64,000 bases of DNA from Phalacrocorax aristotelis (taxonomy: Eukaryota > Chordata > Aves > Suliformes > Phalacrocoracidae): NCBI RefSeq assembly GCF_949628215.1, contig NC_134279.1:13436041-13500040 (forward strand), read 5' to 3'. Numbering within the stretch: the first letter of the stretch is position 1; each line of letters opens with the position of its first letter. Shown one piece after another: positions 48,070 to 63,196 of the stretch. The notes below the pieces were generated by a model. It made no database searches, was not told the origin of the DNA, and worked only from the letters and a program-made list of their open reading frames with translations. The position numbers and the translations under genes are program-made.

Positions 48070-51000
48070 GGAAAAAAGAAAAAGGTCCTTTCACATGGTT
48101 TCCAGGCAAGGATTTGCTTGGGTTTTGTGAGCATGAGCGTGTATATGCTGTATTTCTTTAGCTGAAAATTTACCAGCAGAGGAGTTTCAAGATCCTTTTC
48201 AAAAGTTCCCTTGTGCAATAATTTATTCACCATTTGCAATCTGTTAAGCAATTTTCCAAATGAACTGTTTCCAGATTTTGGCACTCTTAAAAAAAAAATC
48301 TAATCATCCATTGCACTGTCCGTAGGGCCAAGGCTTGGCAGAAGAAGTCACAAGTGCAAATTTATCCAAATAACCTGAAACTGGAAAAAAAGTAACCAAA
48401 ATACAATACAGAAAGCAGCAAGAGAGCCCTAGTAATTTAACATTCCAAGGATTGCAGTATAAGACCAGGAGATGTATAGGCTTGGCTCAGTAAATTAAGC
48501 ATTCCAGAGCCCAACCTACATCTCTTGCCATTCCCAGGTAGTCATTCTGTGAGCTGTGCCAATCCTGAACCCTGTACAACAAAACAGTATGTTTTGATAT
48601 AAACTTATCTCTGATGCATGCTTTTCATGCAATAAGGAGCCTACAAGACAGCCCATTACACTGAAGGGGTCAAACGGTTCTCACTACATCAACGTGTGAA
48701 AAAGTTACAATCTCACCCATCTGTTAGGAAAAAAGGAGAATGCAAAACTTAAAAGGAGGCCACCTCCCAGTACAGGATCAAAGGCAGGAATAAAGAGGCA
48801 AAAGGGATGGGAATCATCACAGCATCTCTCGAATCCACATATTTGTAAATGCTAATACAGGTCTCAGCAATGACTGACTTTAGCAACGAGCTAGTGTTAT
48901 TTTGTTTGTTGTAGCAAAGGGTCTCCTCAGCAGATCACCGCTTCTCCCCTTCACTGCCTCCCAATATGTTCCAGCCTTATGTTCCAGACCGGAGCCGTTG
49001 TTTTGGGCTTGCAGCTCAGACACTATCCAATTACATGACTTCTCTTCATCATCTTTTGATTGTGATTTTCCAGGGGAGAAATGAAAAAAAAAAAAAAAAA
49101 GAAAAAAAGAGGAAAGACTAGCTCTCATTTATGCCACCACACACTCCACAGATGTTACTGCTGGAGCCAGCGTTAAAGGCTTCCCTTTTCCATTTTGATG
49201 CACTGATTCTGTATCTCTGACATCTGCAGAGACACAGCGGCATGACACTGGGATAACAGAGAGAAGAATCAGGCTGCAGTCTGCATTTAAAAACCTTCTT
49301 GCTTTCTATCACCTAGCAGGAGAAGAAAAGGGCTTCTGCTGTGCCTAATTACTTGCTTTCTTCCTGGTGTTTGACTTCACTGGCTTGGATTATAATTGGT
49401 TACAGTTCATAAAAGGGGTCTTCTGTGACCAACTGACTTTAAAGGGTCGAACTGCATTACAAGTGTGCTGGGAAGGACAGTAGATTTTATTAAATTCTCA
49501 AATATTTTCAATACTCTTTCCATCAGGCTTTCCTAAAAAAGGAATGAGCATAAAAACTCTCCTGGACAAAACTTAAGACCTAGGAAGGTACCAATTGCAC
49601 AGGATAACGCTGCTTTCCATAACTCCTCCTCCTAGGCAAACCCTCCCAGCTGAAGTCCCAAGCAGAAGCAGATTTGTCAAAGCCCTGGAGAGACTGAGGA
49701 TAATTGTTATGCTTGCAAGGTGATTTGCTTTATTTTAATAGAGATTTGAACCTGGCTGTGGTCACATCATGTACCAACTCAGGTTGGCAAGCCAGATCTC
49801 ACCGGAGAGCCATATTCACTTGCACCACAGCCCAAGCCCTAACTTGTCAAGCCAATGCTTTTTGTGAAACACCTTTCTTTGAAGAGTGGAATAGATTCCT
49901 CTAAAACTTGGATTACCAGCTAGAGAGACCTCTTGCATTCAAGCAGGATCCTGAATCTTTTCACATGGAATGGATAGCGTTCCTGGAATTCCCATAGAAA
50001 ACTAAGCCCAGACAGCGGATATAAAAGATGACAGCTAAGTCCAGAGAGGACTTTCAAGGTTACAACACTAAATATTAGTCTCACTGTCTCTGCTTAGCCA
50101 TGCATGTTTCTTGTACAGTAAGTGCATGAGCACTGTTAGGAGCCAGAAAGCAAGCACAAGAGGCAGCACACAGAGCTGCTGAAATAATATGAAATGCAAG
50201 TAAAATGGGGGCTTAATTTTAAAAACATCTCTTAAAAAAAAAAAGTGGAACACAGACAGGAAACATGATATAAATCATCCCGTGACTTCTCAGTCAACTC
50301 TTTGATAAACCATTTCCTTATGTCTATCGAGTGCCAGTATCCAGCATCTTCACATTATCCCATTTGCAAACTTATTGTACAAAGTTTATGACTGTTTCTA
50401 AGAGATGTATGAATAATCAGACCTGGCTTTTATTTTGCACTGTAACTTGACCCCAAGTCACGTCTCTCCCGAAGACCTAAAGGTCCCAAGGACGCAAGCT
50501 GGCTTTTCTCTCCCATTTTAACAGTCAGGCCTAGCCACCTCTGCATGGAGCTAGCTTTGCCCTGGGAACTCGGGCATGCTTGTCTTCAGAGAGCCTGGGA
50601 GGCTTAACTGGAGAAAAGTCAGGTGCCTGGAAACGTGGGCAGCAACTGAGCAGGATCTCTAGTACAGGATCTGCATTTAGCATTTCAGAACCTAAAATGA
50701 CAGTGAAGATGCTTGGATGCAGATGCTCATTTATCTCAAGGCTTGCAATTAAGGTGTGGTTTAGGTTGGACCTGTAATTAAAACAGCATCTGCCACTCTC
50801 TTTCACAAAAGGTTGCCTTTCAAAAAGCAGCAGAGTCTAAACTGAGAGGATACACATACAAATATATTGTCACTCCTGCGTTCGATGAATGACTTCCATG
50901 CTTCTATCTCTACCTAACATCAACGTTTTGACATCCTCCCTTTATTTCATTTGTGGGAAACTTTTATGTACTCTAGGAAGTTTTTGACCTTTTCCACCAA

Positions 51001-54000
51001 AGATTAAAAAACTCAGATTTTACTTCATTGCCTAGCTCCTGCTCAACCAGGAGATGAAGGGAGCACCTCTGCTCTTTCACAAGCTCCAGCACTTTATTTG
51101 CTTTCTGAGGCCTATTTGCTGGAAGTGCTTACAGCACTGCCAGTAGCGTAGATTATAGTGAGAACCAATAGTAAATCACTTGCTTGGAAGCAAGGAAGCA
51201 CTAACCACAAACCTGACATGGGGTTGTAAAAACAAAACACCTGCCTGCACCAAGCTCTCATATGGAAATGAAGGACAGCAGGGCAGAGGCATGATTCAAA
51301 GCACTTTCTCCAAGCTGCCTTCTCTAGCATGGGATTGCTGGTCTAACTTCCTCTTAACTGCTCCACACAGATATGCATCTCACTGCCAGACTTGAAATAA
51401 ATGTAAAAAGATGGGTGTGGTGTAATTGTGTATTAAAAGTAGTTTTATTCATTACAGAAGGCTCTCTTGGGAATTTGAAATTACTAACTGTGCCTGTCAC
51501 ATCACCTTTCCCATGCTACCGCAGGTACCTGAGCATTTACAGGCAGCAGAGTAGGGGTGGAAGTTGAGCCCTGTCTTGATCAGTATGTATTTCTACTGTC
51601 TATACTGAGGACACATGCTTCTGATTTATGGCACAGCAAATGGAAAAGCGACACTTTGAGTAATGCAAGGGAGCAAGCTAGCGAGGCTGCTATCATTCCC
51701 AAAATGAGCCGCTCGGGTTCAGAGCCTGGGAACAAGCAGCCTGAATACAAAATGCCTTGCTCAGCTCTGGCAGAAGGTACAGGAGAGAATGTTGCCCCTT
51801 TGGCCCCCCAGCTGAGCTTTTTAGGGAGCATTGCTGGTAGCATCTTGATGACTCCTTATGGTAACAAGGGGAGACAAATGCTTAGGTGTATAGAGGAATG
51901 GAGGGAGAAGCAAGTGTTGTCTGTGTGTGTTTGTATAAAAGGAGTCAGATTTTTCATACTTGTTAAATTCCTTGACATTTAATTTTGAGCAGGAGAGTTT
52001 CTACAATGCCAAGGATCATAAAGGAACAATTTGCTGCTGTATGTTACCATTGATATTTCAGCATGAATGAAAATTGCACCATTCGGTGATGAAAAGAGCA
52101 GCTACCTGTAATAAGGAGCACCATGGAAACTGAAATATCATTTACCAAGAAAGGCTGCTCTTCTGAAGGAATTCAAAATGAGAAAAATGGTAACTGTGGG
52201 TGCCTTGAAGCATTAGCATTTTAAAAAATATGAAAGGGTTGAAATGAAATTAAAAGGAGATATCTTCACAATACTGCACTGTCATGAAGGGGGCTGTCTG
52301 GTAGATGTATAGTTTTCTCTGCAGAAAGCAAGGAAATGACTTTTGCTGAGGACAGCCTAGCAGACTGGCTACAGATGTGGGACAGCCCATATAGCACATT
52401 GAAGTAACTCTAAGAATTTATTAAGTTCTGACACAGAAAAGAAATCCAGAAGACTCCAAGTGTGAGCTGAAATACGCCTTTGTAACGTGCAGTAACTGGA
52501 GGCGCTTGAATGGCGTTTAATATGGGTATATCAACTTTTCCTACTTTATTACCTTGAGTGCTTTGAGAAAGGAAATATCAGCAAGCTGAAATCCTCTATT
52601 GCTAAAACTTCATAATACTTGAAATACAATCACATGCAGATGAGGGAGAGCATATATTTTTTTTTTTTTTTAGACAGCTATGAAGTGATGTCATGAAGAG
52701 AAATATACAAAATATTTAAAATCAGCAGTAAGGCTGGATATTCCTTTTCCTGTGTCCAAGATGAGAAATCTTAAACATGACCCTTAGACAGTTAGTACTG
52801 ACACCCTTCTGCAAATCAAGTTCCTTCCAGTTTGGACAGTGACATGAAATAGCCAGAATTATTAATCTTTTTCAATGATCTGGAAAGTATGGTCAATGAG
52901 ACTTAGGATTTTAAGGCTGACATATCTTTGCAATTGCACACTGTTCAGTGTATCCTCCGTCAGTGATGTGCTACTCTTCCATGCTAAAATCTTAAAATGA
53001 AAGTGATAATGATGGTTTATACAGAACTTACTTCACTGACTCTTATTCTGGCTCAAAATCAACCTATTAAAAACCATGTACTGATGCCATCAAAAAGCCC
53101 TACATCCTGGCACTCCATAGCCCACTATGCACTACCAGCCTCCCTGATGCCTGCACCTGAAAGTAAGCCTAGAGAAAACACCAGCTCTGTGGAACAGGGT
53201 GAATTTATGTGTTAGTTTAGCAGAAGTGCTTGCAAGGCTTGTTTCAGTAACGAAAATAAGCACAAAGCAGATGGCAGGATTTGGGCCACTGTGGGGGAAA
53301 TTGTTTTCTTAGGAGCAGAGAAAATATGTAATTCATTATGCTTCAGGGTAGTTCCTCTAGGACAGCATCCTGACTCTGACAGTGGTCACCACCACACCAG
53401 GTGGCCTACGTTTGGGACCTACTTGTGTTTGGGATAGCCTGCAACTAAGAAAAATACTCCTACATGGCCTTCACAAGCGCCAAGCAAGAATCCCAAAGTG
53501 ATTCTGCTTATTTTTCACATCTGTGGATATATTTTGTCCTTAGACCTGCAAGAAGCTCATCCTCTAATGCAGTTTTGCCCAAGGAAAAGGAATTTCATGT
53601 TCTTCTATGCTCTTTGTGAATCAGTCTTTACTTTTATCGGGTTTTGCTTAGCAGCTGGCTTTTTCCTGTAATAAAGGATATGAAAAAATAGAAGTGTCTG
53701 TCATTCCCTCACTGTAGGATGAATCTAATTGTTCTTTTCTCTGAAATAACCCCACACAGAAGTTACACCCCTTGTTGGACCAGAATGCTCCTATTCTCTA
53801 TCCATTCTCATGATCTATAGAGGAGGTTTCTCTATTGCTGTTAGATCTTCAAATGATAATATCAAAACTACTCTTCTAAGGGACATTTCATTCCATCATG
53901 CTTCAAAAAATTAAATACTGTTACTATATAGTCCATTTTTTGCAATGAACAAAACATAGTGACAAGGTGAAGATGCAAAAAACTGTACTTGCTCAACAAC

Positions 54001-57000
54001 AAGTGTTACAAGGGAATGAGGATTGACATAATAGACCACAGCAGTGTAGCTTGTAAAATGCAGATTATTCACTTCACAGCTCCTATGGCGCCATTTTTAT
54101 ATAAATCCTCTTAGTTTACAGTTCATGGATATAGGCTGTACTGTAATTTAAATGATTGAAAACCCTTATGGGTTGATAGTTAACAATATCCTTTTCTTAA
54201 ATAAAATATCACTCTCACTGTGTATCTAAAATTCCAACACACTCACAGCCCAATATCAAAGCATAGGCTACACTATAAGCTACCCGCTTCCAGAACATCA
54301 GTAAACCCATCAGAGCACACATAAAACAGCTCCCATGTAGGGAAGGGATGTGCAGAGGAAGAGGAATCTGGGTACTCACTGGCTAAGAACCACCTACAGC
54401 CTCCTCTGATGGGAATTCTGTGATCACACAGAAAGGGATATGCTCATCTACAGGAAACACGCACAAAGCCAAATTGTCTTCTTTTGATATGACTATTACA
54501 TATTTCAAATTTAAGTCAGGAATTTAACTACTTTTAGTAGTCCCTTCCTTTATTTGTGTTTTATTCTCCCGTTTTGTATTTTATACCAATAAAAAATGCT
54601 ATCTCTCTGTCAGTTAGTTGCCAGCATCATAGAAGTTTTAGGTGGTGCTCTCATAAAAGGTTACTGTCAGTGGCATGCAAGATTCTGCTACAGCTTCTGG
54701 TGTAACACCACGTTCACCTAATGCTGGCTTAGTACTCTGCATTTGGTCATTTTTGAGGCTTAGCATTAAAGAGAAAAGCAAACAAAAGGGGCACGAAGAG
54801 GCTCATCCTCTTCTGCAGCCAGGAAAGGATGCACCACAGTACAGATCAGAACATCACACTGTGAATTAAACTAGCAGTCTCTGTCATATATAACTACCCC
54901 TAGGTAGTGGGTGTTGGCTTGCTTTTAAAAATAACATGAAAACCGGCTCTGAGACCCCCCTTTTCTCTATACACAAGATATAACCGACACTGACAGTATC
55001 CATGAGCAAAGACTACTCTACACCTATGCAATTTCATAAGGAATGTCTTGGCTTCTGCTGGGGTATACAGAGAGATTTCAGTGCTATTTGAAACCCAGAT
55101 TTAAATCTTAGATCAAAACATAAAGGCGAGTGCTCAGAATTGCCTCCCCCACAGCTAATCCCATTGGCAAATAAGAAAATAAAAGCACCAGCATCAGAGG
55201 AAACCTGGCTTCTGTTTTCAAGTGGGAAGGGGAATACCTAGGAGAGGCTTGCTTACACTCCAGAGCAGCATCAACACCAAAAGTTGTATAAACCATGCAT
55301 GCTTTCTTTCTCAGAGAACCCCCACAGGGCCCACGATGATAAATGTGGAGGCCGTGGGAGAGCAGCAGTGACTGTGCTCTGTATCAACAGGCAGGCTCTG
55401 AACTACTTCACGTGGACACATACTTTGTCACCTTACCCAGCTGTTAGCCCAAAGCATAGTCTGACAGCAGTGCAATCAGGGTTTTCAGGCATTGCATTTG
55501 CACACACAGAGGCAATACATCATAGTTAAATGAAAAACTGTCTCTCAAGCCCATAATTCTTACATAGACAAAATGCTTGCTGATTTGGCCTGCGTGTTTG
55601 GCATGAAGGACTCAGGGCTATAGCTGATGTTGTAAATGTGTAGATATGGCTTTATCTGATCTCTACTTGGATAATTTTGGGGGTATACCCCTCATCTGGG
55701 TAAAAGTGATCTGGTGAGTTTACTCACTTTTCTATCTACCACTAACAGACTGCTGTCTCACCTCTTTTCCAGTAAATTCAGTCAGGCTACCTGCTTATGA
55801 ACAACCGAAAAAGAATGAAAATGTCTAATGAAAGCCTGGGACCTTCACCGTGACCAAGAGAAGAACTAGCTCAGCCCTGAACAACCCATGATCTCTCCAG
55901 TAAAATACAGTATGTCTTACAGCTCTGAACCGTTAGCAGTACATCAGTCTTGCAAGAGCTTTTTATTCCTGCAATGCATATTCTGCTGAGTAGCTCAGGG
56001 TTCCCATAAAGAGGATACTGTCACCCTTCTGTCCAGACACTGCTCTCTCTCAGGCAAGAGAAAATGATGTTAAAATAGTCTGGCATGCATTTCAGGTGGT
56101 GAAAATGAAGGAAAATGCAGGGTAGTGGAAACTTTGAAGGTTACATTGTTTTGTTGTTACATTGCTGGTAAAACAGATTAGGATGATGCCAACTTTCCCC
56201 GGGGAGACTCTGAACAAACATTTGTTTTACTTTCTTAGCAGGGCTGATTCATAGTAACAATGATTCACATAAACAAACAACAAAAGAAAAAAAAAAAGGA
56301 AAGCAAACACACCTTGCACTCAGCACGTTATCACATCAGTAAGCAAACTGAGCCACAAGGGCTGGAATGGAGCAACTCACTCTGTAGCAATGCAACGCCG
56401 TGCAAGGCAAAGGAAACAGCCACCACAGAAACAGCCGGGGTGGCCACCACCCTGAGCTGAAGCCAGCGCATAGGCTTACCACACCCTTACGCCTTGGAGC
56501 CACCAAAGCTCAGTGAAGCTCAGAGCCAGAGGTGCTGCAAGACTCTCCACAACAGTGAGCCGGCCCCCACAAACCTGTGGGGCGCTCGGCACCCTGGGGA
56601 GACACCTCCACCGCTGGAGGAGGGAGCAGGGCAGGAAGCTCCAGCTGAGTTCCCTGAACTTTGCTTCCTCGAAAGAGGTGCCACGGGCTTGGCAGAGGAT
56701 GACAAACCTGGTTAAGGGTTTGCCTCTTAAGCATCCACTTCCGTGTAGATGTTTGCCTCTTCTGTGTATGCTCCAGGCAATAACTTCACCCATACCCAGT
56801 CACACCACCGTACATCATCAGCATCAAATTGACAAAGGCAGTCACTTGTCAAAATCGAAATGTTGAAATATCCTCATCCCCTGCAGAAGAGATTAGCCCA
56901 GACCACCTTTCTCCACTACTCTTGGATCAGAAAAATTAAGGCTATGCACCACGGCAGCTCACGCACCTGCTTGTCCACTCGTCCCACCAGTCAGCCCGCA

Positions 57001-58410
57001 GGAACCTCTCCCATCCAGCAGACACCTCTCCTTCAGCGGAAGCCTGCTCAAATGATGCATTTTCAGAACTACAAGTAATCTTCAGAAAGTTTTGAGCATT
57101 TCCAGAATTATGAGAGATTTCGTTCAGTCATTTTCATTTCAAGTTGGGCCTTTTACCTTAAACCACAGAGTCCACATAAACAGAAACAAACATATCAAAG
57201 CAATGGCTTCTGAAGTATTGCCTTAATGTAGACGCTGCCTTAGCGGGGAGACCACCAAGCAGGCAGCCTGCTCGCCCATCCTGCCTTCCCCTCCTCCCTC
57301 CTAACAGCCTGCACAGGAACAGAACCACCACTAACCCTGTGTCCTGGATATATCAGCATGGTATTACGGCCTCTGCCTTTGCAATTTATCCTTTCCCCAA
57401 TCTTTTTCCTTCCAACCTCCAGCTGTTTGCTGAATATCTTTGTTTTTCCAGGTGGCTGACCACCTTCCCGATTTCTGTGGTAACATCTTCGCAATATCTT
57501 TATTACATTCTTGAGACATAAAAGGAATTGGAGTCAGATCCCGTATCACACAATTAGGAGCAAAAGAATAGCAATAGCACTATTCATTTCAATACACATA
57601 TCCACAGCTAAACCCCAGCTCAGCAATACTGATCTAACCCTGCACCTACAGCATTTATTTTTGTTCTTCCATTTTTCCACTCATTCTTCCTGAAACACCC
57701 ATGCCAGGCATGTGCTATAAGTTAACTTTGACTGTATGAGGTAATAAATCATACCACAAAAGTTAAACAAGTAGATAGAAAAAGACAACTACACTTTTTT
57801 TTTTTCCTTACTTTTTTCGTATTCCCTCAAAGCTTAGGTAGGAAATCTGTATTTCCTAGTCCTGAATATTTCCATGGCCATGACCTCGACTTTTGTGTGA
57901 GTAGGAGCATTTTATACAAGGCATATAAGTGTTAGAACAGATAATTATACAAGTGACCTTGCCTTTCTTCATTCAATAGTGAATTATTAGTCTCCTCAAC
58001 TGTAATTTTATGAGACATCCTTATTGTCTTAATTAATGATCAAGGTACATCTTTGAAACCTTTACAGACGCTATAGATTACATCAGGCTCTTTTCTAATT
58101 TGCACATATTGACTGGCATATCAGTTTAAACCCTGTCACAGGTAGTTCTTCACTGCAGTCAATTTCTCAACAGAACATAGCTTTTTTTTTTTTTAAAAAA
58201 CATTAAAATAGAAAGCTAGTAAAGTGGAAGTAGGAGACAGAAAGACTGGAAGTCAGCTGAATCAATTCAAATGCTAAATTGGTGTTAAGAAAGCAGCTGC
58301 CAATGACAAAGATACTGGTGCCTGAAAACTGCACCTGATGATCATCTCCCTCTCTTATGGTGTGGAATTGCATCACAGGATTCAGCACCAATATAAGCAC
58401 CAAAACACAT

Positions 58411-58427
58411 GGGGGGTGGGGGGGAGG
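58411..58427. repeat. Short G tract (G6-T-G7-A-GG)
   Basis: Two long G blocks separated by single bases in intron 6. It is potentially G-quadruplex forming, but with fewer independent runs than the tract at 47473. Confidence 0.75.
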
Positions 58428-60824
58428 AAGACACTGTACAAGAGAAAAGGAAAAAGAAATAATAACATACGTTGGATGTGTGTCATATACACATTCCTGA
58501 ACATTATAGATTGTGATAGTATCTGTTAGGGCAGTCCCTAACTAAATGTGTAAGGAAAACATGCAACCTCTGGAAAGCAGTATGCAAACACAGCAGCTAC
58601 CTCCAGCTGTCTGTAGAGGTAACGAAGAGGAATAGTGCCCAATGAAATCTGCAACCTTTCTGTTATCCCTGCTGCTGAAGCCTTTGCTCTCTGGGATCCC
58701 TGTTCCAGATGACAGGTGAATTCATGCAGTGAGTCATCTTCCCAGCCCCTCTGCTGTCTGTGTATATTGCTCTGGTGAATTCAAAGCACTGCTCAGGCAC
58801 AAAGTGCATGTGTCAAAGACAAGGCAGGGGATTCAGGTTTGCAGAGTGCCTTTCTGCATACATCTGGATCACTCCAGACTCAGACTGCATGGCACATGTT
58901 GTTTCCCAGCTGTGCTTTGTTTCCTCTCTCTTATGACACAGCACTGCTGTTGAGGAGGACCTGCTGCACCTGTGGGGCAAGGGACACCCCGGTGTGGTAG
59001 GAGGAATTTGTGTTCAACAGCCTAGAATGGGGAAAATAGGAACCAAAGGATTGAGTCTCATCCTCAGTTAATCTGAGATAGTATATATGGTATCTAGTAT
59101 GCTGAAACTCTTGAAAATTGCAGGGCCAAACAAAAGTCTGTGCTGCAAGAGCATGGGTAACCCACATTATCACATCCAAAAATCTAGTTCAGCGTAATTG
59201 AAGATAAAAAACCCCACAAAACTACTTGGATTGTAATTTGGGTTACGAATTTTAATTCCATCTTGACCTTTTCCTGTTTTAACTGAAGCTGCTAACACGG
59301 TTAAAAATCAGAGTTTCCCTTGTTCACTCCAGCTGGTTGGAAATTGTGGATTCAGTGACCCTCACCAAATCCTATCACAGAGAGGCCCCAAGCATGGTTC
59401 ACAAGCAAGTTGCAGCCCTAGAAAGATTTGCATGTCTCACACGTGGCTTGTTTAATTGCATCCAACCTTGGCAGAACCGACAGATTGTCATGGTTAGGGC
59501 ATTTACAGCACATCTCATGGAGGGTAGGATGGAGAGGGGAGAGAGAAGAAGCTGGGGCCAGAACGCAGCTGAATCTGCCACAGCATCTGCTGCTTCAGCA
59601 TTGACTTTTCCTTCAAGAGCCCTTTACTTGTAACTCTAAAAGTTCCACTCACTGACATGCAGGACTGTGCAGCAGCAAAAGCAAAAATGTAAAAGTAAGC
59701 AAAAATTTAAAAACTTACCAGAAGGAAGTCTGGTGGCATTTTATAAAAGCTTATTATTCCTTATTGATTTACCAGCATCCCCATTAGAAATTAGGAGGCA
59801 TCGCAAGAAAATCTGACTGTAATACTGCTATGTCTAAGATAAGAACACAGCTGGCCAAAAAGTATTTTCAATACTTCTCCCCCCCGGCTTTGTAATTGAG
59901 TTTGAGACAGCTTGCATTCAAAACATCAACAAAAATTAGCTGAGATCAGGTGCAAAATTAAGTAATAATTACTCCTTCCTACCAGCAAGTTGTATTTATG
60001 AAGCATATCGTGTCACAGCTAATGCCTGCATTGCCTCCCACATAATATTTTGTTAAGCAATTCTCAGCCTGACGTTGTATCCATGGTCTTCAAGTGACAC
60101 AGTTTGGGAAACCCCTGTGTACAAAACTATAGGACAATTAAAGTCTCCCAAACTGGGAGATTTAGTGACAAAAAGATTAGAAATAAGAGCAAAGCAACTC
60201 AGAACATTTGGATCCCACTCATAAGAGAAATTTCCAGCCTGAAGCAAGAGAAGCAGCAGCATACTTTAATTCAGGGTTGGCTTTTTTTTTTGTGAAGTGC
60301 AAAAATTTAGTGCCTATACTGGGATTTCAGAAATCTGAACTCATCAAAAACATGCATCCAAGACTGAAAAAACTTGTTTCAGAAATGAATTATCAGTCAC
60401 TTAAAAAAAACTATAACGAATGAGTTACCGATGTGAGGCATGCAAGCAGTAAGCAGTTAATAAGGTTAGTGAGAGAGCTAAAGTAAAGGAAAGTTCATTT
60501 TATCAGGAACAGTCTCATGCTGGTGAGCCAGCTCCCTTACGAGCGGGTAATTTTGTTTGAGAGGGAGAATTCGACACAAGAATACTACTGAATTACATTC
60601 TCAAGTAAATGTGTTTTTTTTTTTTCTTCATACAGTTTACAAATAGCAAAGCCCATGCTTGGTTTTGTTTAAGCGTATTTGACCTAGTAAATTTGTTTTC
60701 TTTATTTGGGAGATTCAGCTCCCCATTAAAGGATTTTGTAGTTCTGAAGATGTGATTGTGAATCTATCATTTTATTCTGCACACAGGGCACAGTTAAACA
60801 GTAGGAAGTGATGTTGGCTTTTGC

Positions 60825-60963
60825 TTTACCTATTAAACTGTCTTTATCTCAACCCACAAGTTTTCTCATTTTTACTCTCCCGATTCTTTCCCCCATCCCA
60901 CCGTGGGGGAGCAAGCAAGTGGCTGGGTGGTGCTTAGTTGCTGACTGGGGCTAAACCACAACA
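60825..60963 (+). mobile_element. 3' part of an avian endogenous-retrovirus LTR
   Basis: I recognise the run TTTATCTCAACCCACAAG...CCCCCATCCCACCGTGGGGGAG...GGCTGGGTGGTGCTTAGTTG...GGGGCTAAACCACAACA as the 3' end (R-U5) of an LTR repeated widely in neoavian genomes. An ATTAAA polyadenylation hexamer at 60832-60837 sits at the expected place upstream. The left half and the other LTR were not seen, so it is probably a solo or truncated LTR. There are no gag, pol or env remnants next to it. It is antisense to SLC7A11. The match is from memory and the subfamily is not assigned. Confidence 0.6.
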
Positions 60964-62949
60964 CCTTCTGAGATGCTTAGCGATAACTGAGGGAATTTAG
61001 TAGCCTGTTATGCTGTTACATACAGTAATATTCAGAAAGAATACGATTTCTATTGAACTGACACGTAAAAATGGCTGAGGGGAGGGTAATTAGAACATCT
61101 CATTCTGTGATGGAGAATAAGTATTCAAATAGAAAAATAACCCAAGACACAAATAATATATTGAAGAAAAAAAATGCAAATGCTCACTTAACTGACCTTT
61201 CCCTTTAATCTGATTAATTCATATGAGCAAATGGGCTTTGCAGAATATTTGAAAGATTAGCATTTGCCTCTCTTGATTATCTTCAGATAAAATATCTAAA
61301 TGTAATCCTATAATTTCTGCACTGAATTTTTGGCACTGTAGCTTGACATGGAGAAAATGAATTGGAGTTAAACATATCCTTTATGAGTAAGTGGAATAGA
61401 AAAACACAAAATTATTTCAAAATCCAGGTACAGAAGCTATTCTGCTTATATCTAGGCAGGATACCTGCATCCAGTGTCAGACTTAAAAGGAATTATATTT
61501 ATGCCCACTACTTTATGAGAAAGGCTTGTCCAAATTTTATTTAAAAATAAGATTATAACCCCATGGGGAATGTCCCCAGGTGCCAGTTACTCGCACAGAG
61601 ACCTACACAGGCTTCCTTGTTCCACTGATACCATGTGAGCCTTTACAGGACTGAGACCTACAGAACCCACACCCAGGGTTTAATAAATTGCTAAAGCCTT
61701 CACTTCAAGGACTACACACTTAGATTTTTAAATCCAAATAAACTTTTTTTTGTTCCCCATAGCGCATAGCTTACTCTCAACCTTGGAAGGACATAAATAC
61801 TCCAAAAATGAAGCCAGGAGGTGATGCCTCCCACTCCAGAAAGTGGACAGAGGAAAGAAGGGAAGGAGACAAAGGACGGAAACAGGACGAGAAGAGGTGA
61901 AGTAAGCCACCAGCCATTTTTACAGCATGTTTGTGCCTGAGCCAGTTCTCCTGAGTCCCATTTCAGTGCTTCAACTACATTGTCTGTCTTTCCTGAATAA
62001 AAACCAGTGATGAGGTGTGTTTGAAATGACAAGCAGCATAGCTGCGGGGAGATAAACTTCTGACCTTATTCATTTTCTGGTGCCTAGGATAATCAATATC
62101 AATATTAATATTCTTCTTCAGAGTAGAGCTTGTCATTAAATTATAACAAAAATGAACGAAGAAGAGAGGTAGAAATGGCAAAGGCTTGCATCCTCTCAAT
62201 TAACATTAAAAGTATTTGTCATTGTTACGATTACTAGGAATAACTAGTCAGAGTCTAGATTGGTCGTGAGCAACAGTGCAATTCAAATTTCTGGTTGATT
62301 TTGGTAGGACAGTGCATCTTAATGCAAAATGCCAAAAATCAGAAGGCTACAAACAACTAGGGAGCCGGAAGAGTTTTCATGCCTTAGCCACCGTTTCACT
62401 CCCATCTATCCACATCTCTATGATGCTTTGACACCCTGGAAAAAACTCTAATAACACATTTCTCTCCCTCAGTCCTCATAGATGCAAAGTGTGACTTTAA
62501 ACATTAATACAAATGGGTGGTACCTATTAGAGTAATTAGACGTGACACATTATTTAAACCCAATATAAAACTAGATTATATTAAACATTTTGATACTCTG
62601 ATTTTACAAAATGTCTGAGGACATCAAGCCTTGGCGACTTGCTATACATCTACTGCTTCTCGGTTCCTTAGAAAAGAAGGAATAAATGAAGTGAGAACAA
62701 CTCTGGAAAAATCTAATAGACAAACTGACTAATCTCAGACCCCAAGGTCACAGCAAAGCAATTCATTTCTTGGCTTTTCAACAGCACAAGACATGATTTA
62801 TCAATCTGAGACCGAGCTTATAAACACTATACATCTCAATAATATGTTCTTTGCACTGTGTAACTTTTTGAACAATGATAGATTGCCTGGGCTGGACCAA
62901 AGTTATTTTACAAACAGAAACAGAATATTTGCAAATGAAATGGCCCAAT

Positions 62950-63150
62950 AAGGAAAAAGAAAAAGAAAGAAAAACAAAGAAAAATAAGGAAAAAGAAAGA
63001 GAGCACGGGAGAGCGAAAGAGAGAAAGAGAGAGCGCGAAAAAGAGAGAAAGAGCGAGAGAGCGAGAGAGCAAGCGAGAGAGAGAGCGAGAGCGAGAGAGC
63101 GAAAGAGAGAGAGAGAAAGAGAGAGAGAGAAAGAGAGAGAGAGAAAGAGA

Positions 63151-63196
<46 letters not shown>

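Noticed and set aside
49741..49860. Possible third SINE relic around GATTTGAACCTGG
   Set aside because: Only the B-box-like part matches; the neighbouring sequence does not follow the SINE consensus order.
51557..51982. 141-codon plus-strand open frame in intron 6
   Set aside because: No start context, domain or conserved pattern recognised; an antisense frame is open over the same bases, typical of locally low stop density.
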